Shown here piece after piece: positions 57,301 through 64,000 of a DNA stretch of 64,000 nt. Position 1 is the stretch's first letter; every line of letters begins with the position of its first letter. This DNA comes from Hsuehochloa calcarea (taxonomy: Eukaryota; Streptophyta; Magnoliopsida; Poales; Poaceae), in the NCBI GenBank assembly GCA_036346395.1, contig CM070602.1, forward strand, positions 14,703,098 through 14,767,097, written 5' to 3'. The notes under the pieces are model-generated. The model was not told where the DNA came from, searched no databases, and worked only from the letters and a program-made list of their open reading frames with translations. A program made the translations under genes and the position numbers.

Positions 57301-57800
57301 CCTAATGCAACAACAATTAATAGTGGATTGGTGACTATAGGGCGGGATGGGAGCAATACAATCTGTTGAATACTATGGAGTAATTGAAGAAATAATTGAA
57401 CTATATTTCCATGGTAGCAAACCTCTCAAAATTATGTTATTCAAATGTCATTGGTTCCATCCGTTTAGGGGAGTCAGACGGAACACATCACTTGGGCTGG
57501 TTGAAGTTGCACATCAATCAGTCCTACCAGGCAATGATCCATTTATTGTGGCTCAGCAAGCCACTCAAGTATACTACATCCGTACCCATGCAAAGCGTGT
57601 GTAGTCTAGTGGATTGGTGGGTAGTACATAAGGTGCAACCATATGGGAAACTACCTACCCCTAGTGAGCAGGACTACAACATCGAGACCAACAATGGTGT
57701 TGACCTATTCTTCCAAGAAGATGGGCTCTCAGGGACTTTTGAAATAATAATTGGCGAAGGGGACGATCACATAGAAGACATTCTAATCGATCTTTGAGGA
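54380..57800 (+). pseudogene. TNPD-like CACTA transposase, decayed
   Basis: The start is MTEDRSWMYTGRREMGD (54380), the transposase-associated N-terminal domain, with CPCSRC and IAHLCKYGFRPGYTVWVYHG following (54520-54620). Then come KIDVCPNHCMLFRNEN (about 55000) and the Transposase_21 region: WHKYGRRYH (near 55205), VRIAIIIDGFNPFGMG (55320-55360), and ILPHNIDVMHNEKNVAEAIF (about 55970). C-terminal parts near 57480 read HLGWLKLHIN and VQPYGKLPTPSEQDYN. Many stops and frameshifts are present, and the usual W-A-D-GMP-W block is degraded. The protein cuts and joins element ends in active CACTA elements; this copy cannot encode it. Confidence 0.88.
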
Positions 57801-58479
57801 GGTTGTCAACGAAGGCGATTTGGAAGTACTTAATCGTTTAGACATTCATGGCCTTGAAGGGGTGAGGTCAGTCAACACCTCATGAGAGTGACGATGACTT
57901 TTAGAGGGCCCATCTGCGGAGGATCCCATTGTAGACGACTACTTCTAAGCATGATCTTCTTGTCGTCTTGCATGTACTTGCTGCATATTTTTAATTTTTG
58001 TATGAGCTTACTTGATTGCGCTTTATTAATTGATGTATTTAATTTTATTTCATTTCATTTGGGACACCAAAATGAGTGGCATCAAAGGCGGTATACTCTA
58101 GTCGAGGTAGGCGTCTGTCTTCCAAAGTGGCGGCCACTCCGGGAGGCGGAGGCGGCGCGCGCCCTCGAGGAGGCGGAGGGCGCCGCGGCCCTCGATGAGG
58201 CGTGGGGTCTACATCTAGATCGAGCACCTCTACCCCGCATCCTCGCGTCTTGATCATGTGGATAATGATCAGCATCCTAGTGAGGAGGAGGGTGAGGAGG
58301 ATGAGTACACTGAGGCGGAAGACAGTACAACACAAGATTTTTGGTTGCGAGGACCTGCGAACTTGCCACCACAACCAACCCGAGAGGAGGAGAAGACTGT
58401 CATCGTTCCTGTTGGCGACACGTAAGAAATTGTTATCACTTTCACTAATTTAGCCCACTTGCTTGCAGACCTCAAAAAA

Positions 58480-59785
58480 ACTAATGTGCAGGCAATGGCG
58501 AGAAGAAGGAGGGGCTGATAAATGTAGACTTCCAAACGACATAATTGGCGTGCTGATTCGATGGCACTTCCCTGGCTTGGTCATCTACAGAGGAAGGCGG
58601 GAGCCTGCATGGACATGGCGCCACTACAAGGCCGCTGAAGATACCGCTGCAGAAGGAGAAATACAATTTGACAATTGTTTGCAGCGGGTGGAGGAAAGTT
58701 TTTGGGTAAGTGACAAGGATCCTAGTTGCTTTTCTCAGCATATACACACAGATTATCTTGTTATTTGCTAATCTTACACATTATGTTGTTATTATCTAGT
58801 GGTGGTTTAGATGGGCTGATGGACAGGAAGCTGATTCTAGGAGAGTGGTGCGTAATGTTGTTAAAAGTGATCCCGAGATAATCTATGAAGCACGCATCCA
58901 AGCGGTGATCTATTACCACACCCAAGTCCTTGGAAAGGAAATTCATAGGGCCGAGGCTTGCCAAACGCATATCACTTTGGAGGAGTACATGCAGGTAATC
59001 ATAATTCGTTCATGCCATTGCTTCCTGTGGGTTCTAGTTTGCAATCAATTCTAGTTTATTCGTATTTAACAGTTTGTTAAATTAGGCAATACCTTGGTGG
59101 TCCCAGAGGTGTGAAGATGCATGGCGTGATTGCCCGAAGAGGTGGTGTAACGAAGAGTGGTTAGAGGCCTCCGTCTTTGCTAGGGAGCGGAGATTGTTGA
59201 TGGCGGGCAAAGACATCGCCAAGGCGACTCCTCCATGGCTCGTTACAAGAAGCACTTGGTAGGTCAACATGTTCATATTGATTGAATGTTGCACATACAT
59301 ATTTATATACCTCCCGAGTGTTTGGGTGCGGGAAAAGAAGAAGCGAGGCTGTCTCCGATGTAGAGGCACATGTAGAAGCTAGGAGGGTGATCGGGAGGGC
59401 ACCCTATGCGACCAGCGCAACCACGAACTTGGTACCATTTCTACACTATGATTTTGTCCCTAATGATATTCGCTCACTTATGATTTTGTCCAACAGAAGC
59501 ATATCTTGAGGTCGCTAAGGAGATTCATGGCGGGACTTGACGTAATGAATTCACCACTTGGATCGATTGCGTATGTATGTGGTGGAAAGGGAAGAAACAT
59601 GGTCGTTTCTTGATCGGTCTGGGCTACATTAGCACACCGACCACCCTCTCGGAGGTCCGAACAACAAGTGCGGGATCAACGGATGATGTACACCCTCAAA
59701 GGCGAGTCGACCATCGGTGTGAGGTTTCTCACCGAGGCGAGCTACAAGATGAAATCGAGGCTAGGCGTGATTGGAGCAAATGATC
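58480..59785 (+). pseudogene. Second CACTA gene (Transposase_24, Ptta/En/Spm type), decayed
   Basis: Pieces in order: WWFRWADGQEADSRRVVRNV then IIYEARIQAVIYYHTQVLGK (58800-58930), THITLEEYMQ (58970), IPWWSQRCEDAWRDCPKRW (59085), CNEEWLEASVFARERRLLMA (59135), and GGKGRNMV then VRFLTEASYKMKSRLGVIG (59580-59780). This is the domain order of the plant En/Spm family protein with VV-AR-NYEARIQAVI-Y and YL-IPWW blocks. Exons appear separated by short introns (for example GTAATC after YMQ at 58993), with additional frame damage. Confidence 0.82.
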
Positions 59786-61230
59786 GAGTTTGAATTTGAA
59801 CCCCATATGCGATGCAAATTGCAATTCATTTATTTCCACAAGCTTACCTTGATATTTTTTGTTTTCAATTCATATAAGATGTTAGTACCAGCACTATCCC
59901 TTTTTAGTTACCATTAGCTAACATTACTAGTAGATTCTCACCCCATATGATGAAACAAACAAATATGCAGGCACTTCAAACTCGACTTGATGCCACTACA
60001 CCAGGGGCACCACTGCCTACATTATCTAATCTGGTTAGTAACTGGACACTTATTATTATATTGTTAGTTGTAGGCTGCTTGTCCTTGATCCCATGTGGTA
60101 CTCTTCACTTTATTCCATGTCTTGATTCTTGTCATACTTAATCTCTGAGGAAATGACAATGTTGTGTAGGTGTGGTATGTGTTGTATCAATTTCAATATG
60201 CATTGATTTCAACACACAAATGAAATCTCTAGCTAGTACTACAACCGTAACCTTCAAACATAACACAGAGGAAAGCTCTAGTTCTATAACCTTAATCTTC
60301 AACTTAATTTGATTAAAGTACGATGGATTGCACCTTAAGTCAAGTGAAAGTTCATCATATTTGGTATGTTATATTTCACTCTTTCTTTCTAACTTACAAG
60401 TATTGCATTGTATATTCCATATTCTTTCATACAAATGATGGAGTAGTTTAGACATTGATGGACTAGGATACAAATACTGCAGCAGGACCACGGCACTACT
60501 CTACCAAACATTCACGACTCAACTTGACTTTGTATACAAAACATTGTTGCTAATGTTTTTAGTGTTTCGTTCAAATCAAATTTCACATACTGGCGGGATC
60601 AATGGCGATCCAGTGCTTGGTCTTGATCTTTGGAGATGGTACACATGTTAGCTGCCCCCACCAAGATCATGTGGATGAGTCCAACGTCGAGAGGCCACCA
60701 CCAGGTGCTTGCCATTTTCATGATCTTGTCGTGCAAACATGAACATACTTCACTCCATTCTTGTGTTGATGTAGCATATATGCATGCGTACTCAAAAAGT
60801 ATATAATGTAAACTGAATTGCAGTAGTTTGCTTACCCTGCATTTACGAATTTTATTAGTTTCATCTTGTCTATGTTGAGTACTAACTGAGTTGTTCTCTT
60901 CATGACAATGCAGTGGTCTGAGTTCATCGCTTAGGATGGGAAGAAGCTCAGACGAGAAGGCCATCTCTTCACTACAGTCGCAATATTCTGTTGATGCAGA
61001 ACTTGAATGTTGTGAACTATTATATGTATCTTTTCAATTTGAACTTGAATGTTGTGAACTTGAGAATTATGTCAATATTTGTTTCATATATATATGATAA
61101 TATTGTTGAATCTGATTGTGAATGTATTGCTGAATCTGGATGTGGAATGTATTTTTGAATTTGATTGAAATCCAATTGCAAATTGTGCATACGAATAAAT
61201 TGGGTACAGCCTGTTTCACCCATGTTCCCA
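59786..61230. other. 3' part of the CACTA element
   Basis: No complete domain is seen. A stretch at 60600-60960 has a possible further exon on the plus strand (DESNVERPPPGACHFHDLVV near 60668) but no confirmed family match. Confidence 0.35.
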
Positions 61231-61234
61231 AGTG

Positions 61235-61780
61235 TTTTCTTCGCCATACACTCGGGGAATCCATATTCCCGAGTGTTTTCTTCGACAAACACTCGGGGAA
61301 AAGCGACCTGGGAGATCAGTATTTGCTCTTATTCCCCGAGTGTCAACACTCGGGGAATAAACAGTGAATTGCCCGAGTGTTTTATTTTACATACACTCGG
61401 GGATAAACGTCTTGGCAAAATACTGACAAAATATTATTTTCTCTTATTCCCGAGTGTCAACACTCGGGGAATTATCAGTGGATTTCCCGAGGGTTGACAC
61501 TCGGGGAAATATCATATTCTTTCCCGAGTGTTAGCACTCGGGAAATTATTCCGTTACGGTGACAACGGTGCTCGGACGATTTTTTCTCCCGAGTGTCATC
61601 GATTTACCGAGTGTAAATGGTGACACTCGGCAAAATGTAGTTTCCCGAGTGTAACACTTGGGAAACACTGATTTACCCGACTAAACTATCCCGAGTGTTA
61701 TTTTTCGAGTGTTGACCTTCGGGAAAGTACATACCGAGTGTTTTAGTGGATGTCCCGAGTGTATCGAGCACTCGAAAAAA
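61235..61780. repeat. Right subterminal repeats of the CACTA element
   Basis: More than twenty copies or variants of CCGAGTGT / ACACTCGG occur in 545 bp, many as inverted pairs (CCCGAGTGTCAACACTCGGGG). The array is denser and longer than that at the left end. Confidence 0.92.
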
Positions 61781-62160
61781 CCTGTTTCTGGTAGTGGACG
61801 GACGTGCGCGCGTACAGCGGCAACCACACGTGTGTCCTTCGGTCGGTCAAAGTCGAGGTGGTGGCCCAGCCAGGAGCAGCAGTAACCACTCACCAGTAGT
61901 AACCCTCTCGTCTCGTGTCATCCAGGCGAGTTGCACTGTGCGCATGAGCACACGGCATGGGCGGATGGGCCAACTCACCCGTACTGGGGTGGACGGCTCG
62001 CCGAGTTCGCGGCGCCCCCACGCGCGCACAGGTCATCATCCTATATATATATATATGTATATATGACTATGTCTTGTACCTGCTGCATCTTACTTAGCAA
62101 ACCATGAACATGAAAATACACAGTTGGAGTTGTTCTTGATCGCTGGTAACACAAGGAAAC

Positions 62161-62196
62161 ATTCAGATTCAGATTCAGATTCAGATTCAGATTCAG
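62161..62196. repeat. Hexamer microsatellite (ATTCAG)6
   Basis: Six perfect units in a row. No coding context. Confidence 0.95.
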
Positions 62197-62418
62197 TAGC
62201 ACACAGAACTGCAAGTAAACTGCTAAGTATGATACATCAACGTACATCTGGATGTATCGGCAGATTCATGCCTGGCTACAAATGCACTATATGTACACCA
62301 TTACACATTCCTACAAATTAACTCTCACATACCCTTCATTTCTTTCCTGAGGTACTAGAGACAGGGTAGATCTTGCTGACAATCAAGAGAATGCCGCATC
62401 CGAGCTTCTTCTCTTTGG

Positions 62419-62520
62419 TCACCCGATGCTGATGACTGTTGCACTGCCTTTCTTTCCTCTGTGCAGCTGGCCTTTCAGAGCAATCGCCTCAGCGGCTTCG
62501 TACGCCGTTGCCAGCTGCAG
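62419..62520 (-). other. Exon-like segment, possible last coding exon
   Basis: The minus strand reads an open frame LATAYEAAEAIALKGQLHRG then KKGSATVISIG and a stop (62421-62419). It is preceded by a pyrimidine-rich stretch (TTTTGTCTCTCTGATACAAG) and a CTGCAG acceptor-like site. Amino-acid composition and helical periodicity are like a real protein. I do not recognise the family, and no upstream exon is seen to its right. It could be a gene fragment carried by a transposon. Confidence 0.4.
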
Positions 62521-62625
62521 ATGCTGCTTGTATCAGAGAGACAAAATGGTTTTGATATGTTATCAGGCTTCAGAATGCATCAGCTTGCTTGCTTCAGGTG
62601 ACTGAAACCAGACGAAGGACAAGTA

Positions 62626-62790
62626 TTTGTAAGGGTCACTTGAGGTTGTTTGGCCATGCATCAGCTATGTAGGAAGATTGTTTGGCCACGCATCGCAGAC
62701 AGTAAATATATAAATACAAACAACCTTCTGCAACCAAACCGTTTGCATGTCTATGATGCATGGCCAAACAATGCTGGTGACACTTACAAA
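62626..62790. repeat. Hairpin-forming inverted repeat, 165 bp
   Basis: The left arm begins TTTGTAAGGGTCAC and contains TTGTTTGGCCATGCATCA. The right arm, read on the opposite strand, begins TTTGTAAGTGTCAC and contains the identical TTGTTTGGCCATGCATCA. Pairing weakens towards a loop of about 70 bases. A further related word (TTGTTTGGCCACGCATC) lies within. It may be a MITE or a small-RNA hairpin. Confidence 0.6.
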
Positions 62791-63010
62791 CAGCTGGTTT
62801 TTTAATTGTCACCATGTAGGAAGGTTGTGGAACTTTTGATACATACATTCACATGCCCTGCGAATCCAAGCGCGCGTTAGTCAACCAATTAGATTTTAAT
62901 TGCATTTGGTTTGCACTACATACTTAAGAAGTACTACTGTGCCACACTTGCCTATATAGCTTCATTTGACAGTTGCTTAACATTCCATCGTATGCTTTTT
63001 ACTTTTGCAG

Positions 63011-63097
63011 AAACGAGTTAGAGCCTTCGTTGAAGATACCAGTGATAAAGATGTGCTTGTGCTAAATGTTCGGGACCCATTTCAGAGTCTGCAATGA
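63011..63097 (+). other. Exon-like segment, possible last coding exon
   Basis: After an intron-like TTTTTACTTTTGCAG the plus strand reads 28 codons, KRVRAFVEDTSDKDVLVLNV then RDPFQSLQ and a stop (63095-63097), followed by a T-rich 3'-UTR-like sequence. The acceptor is strong and the frame is protein-like, but the family is unknown and the upstream exon was not found. Confidence 0.4.
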
Positions 63098-64000
63098 CAG
63101 TACCGATGTATTTTTTTTTGTTAAATGTTGAAGTATGTCAACTAAGTGCCAGTGTAATTTGTTCAGAAGTAAATCCAAGTGTTGATGTAGTTTTTTTTTT
63201 ATGTTGAAGTATTCATGTTGACTAATTACCAGTTAAAATGATTTTCTAAGTATAAATGTCTTTTATGATGTTTTTATTTTTCAGATTTTTTTTTGTGAAT
63301 TTTTCTAAAGTATAGGTACCCTTCTCGCTAAAGTATGGCCGGCGGATCGGCAGGATTTGACCCGTCAAACAGTCCAAGGATAAGGAGAGCAGTAGTAAAT
63401 ATAATCACGATTAATTAATTGATTGATTGATTAGCTGGGGGAAGCTCCTAGCTAGATACGCTCTGCACAGTGCGCTATTCGAAGTTCCGTGGCGTATCCG
63501 ACCACGTACTGCCAACGTATGGTCACCGGATCAGATCGATCGGACAGAAAGTGCAGAGGCCAGACAGACAGATTCTCTCGTACCGATCGCAACAAGTTTT
63601 ATTTCGAGCCTAGCAGTGCTAGTGTCTTGGAAGATCAAATCCTAATGTGTGTGTTTGTTGGGGTGGGGGAACAGATTATAATCTACAATAGCTAGGGAAC
63701 AGAAAATCCAGAGGTTCTTTTAGATGGGATATCCAGAGTTAATACTGCCTACTTTGGCTCACTTTGGTCTCTCTCAATGCCAAAATTAGGCATGTATGGT
63801 GTCGCAATAAAGATTTAATTGGACATGCATATCCAGACTACACAATCATCATGTTCTCGGAATTTCGATAGGTCAACAATTAATGTGGGCAAAATAATGA
63901 CATTCTAACAAATCAAAAAAACAATTATATATAGGAGCAAATCCTCTAAAAACATAAATAAACAAAATCCTACAAATCAAGACCTGATTGGATCAAATCC
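63098..64000. other. Intergenic region to the window edge
   Basis: T-rich then AT-rich sequence. No gene recognised. Confidence 0.35.

Larger units (their letters stand above)
50668..61796 (+). mobile_element. CACTA (En/Spm-type) DNA transposon, about 11.1 kb
   Basis: The right terminus reads CACTACCAGAAACAGG on the minus strand (61796 leftwards). The left terminus is CATTACCAGAAATTAC at 50668, one change from CACTA. Flanking 3-bp sequences are GGC (50665-50667) and GAC (61797-61799), a duplication with one change at best. Both ends carry clusters of the subterminal motif CCGAGTGT / ACACTCGG. Between them lie two decayed plus-strand transposase genes in the order typical of En/Spm: TNPD-like first, then a second gene of the plant En/Spm transposase type (Pfam Transposase_24). 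Confidence 0.92.

Overview
The window is plant nuclear DNA, almost certainly from a grass (Poaceae). Evidence: a GC-rich single-intron PB1-domain gene, many grass-type LTR retrotransposons (chromovirus/Tekay-like and Tat-like gypsy, SIRE-like copia), a complete-looking CACTA (En/Spm) DNA transposon of about 11 kb, a LINE 3' end, and a eukaryotic tRNA-Ser gene. I cannot fix the species. About two thirds of the window is recognisable transposon sequence. Only a few loci look like host genes.

Layout. 1-4350: 3' part of a chromovirus-type gypsy element (RNase H, integrase, chromodomain-like tail) with its 2.47-kb 3' LTR, inserted in the gag of a minus-strand copia element. The copia primer-binding site and 1.3-kb LTR follow (4351-6575), then another LTR piece with the same palindromic repeats (to ~7050). 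7051-8450 is AT-rich with no gene. ~8450-16028: a minus-strand Tat-like gypsy element ('A') that lacks reverse transcriptase. It is split by a solo LTR of its own family and, in gag, by a gypsy solo LTR that itself carries a copia solo LTR; all three insertions have matching 5-bp target duplications. 16029-16912: remnant of another gypsy element. 17886-19038: PB1-domain gene. 22.7-32.1 kb: two more broken copies of the Tat-like family in opposite orientations ('C' plus, 'B' minus), with a 2.5-kb solo LTR inside B and a mosaic LTR at the end of C. ~32.55-33.4 kb: LINE tail.

33.8-42.7 kb is the gene-bearing part: a small uncharacterised basic protein (33851-34333, minus); a two-exon single-pass membrane protein gene with a probable 5'-UTR intron (37082-~38540, minus); a possible short transcript near 36.1 kb; and a tRNA-Ser(CGA) gene (42579-42660). 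~44.0-47.1 kb is another long gypsy LTR. 50668-61796 is the CACTA element, with subterminal inverted motifs at both ends and two decayed transposase genes. Beyond it, two short exon-like pieces on opposite strands flank a hairpin (62.4-63.1 kb).

The host genes show no common pathway. The transposons form a layered history: the gypsy family at 8.5-32 kb is present three times, all dead, and has served as a target for later insertions. I found no clearly new biological system. The most unusual signals are the mosaic LTR at 24757-~25820 and the palindrome arrays in SIRE-type LTRs, whose arm sequence differs between families.
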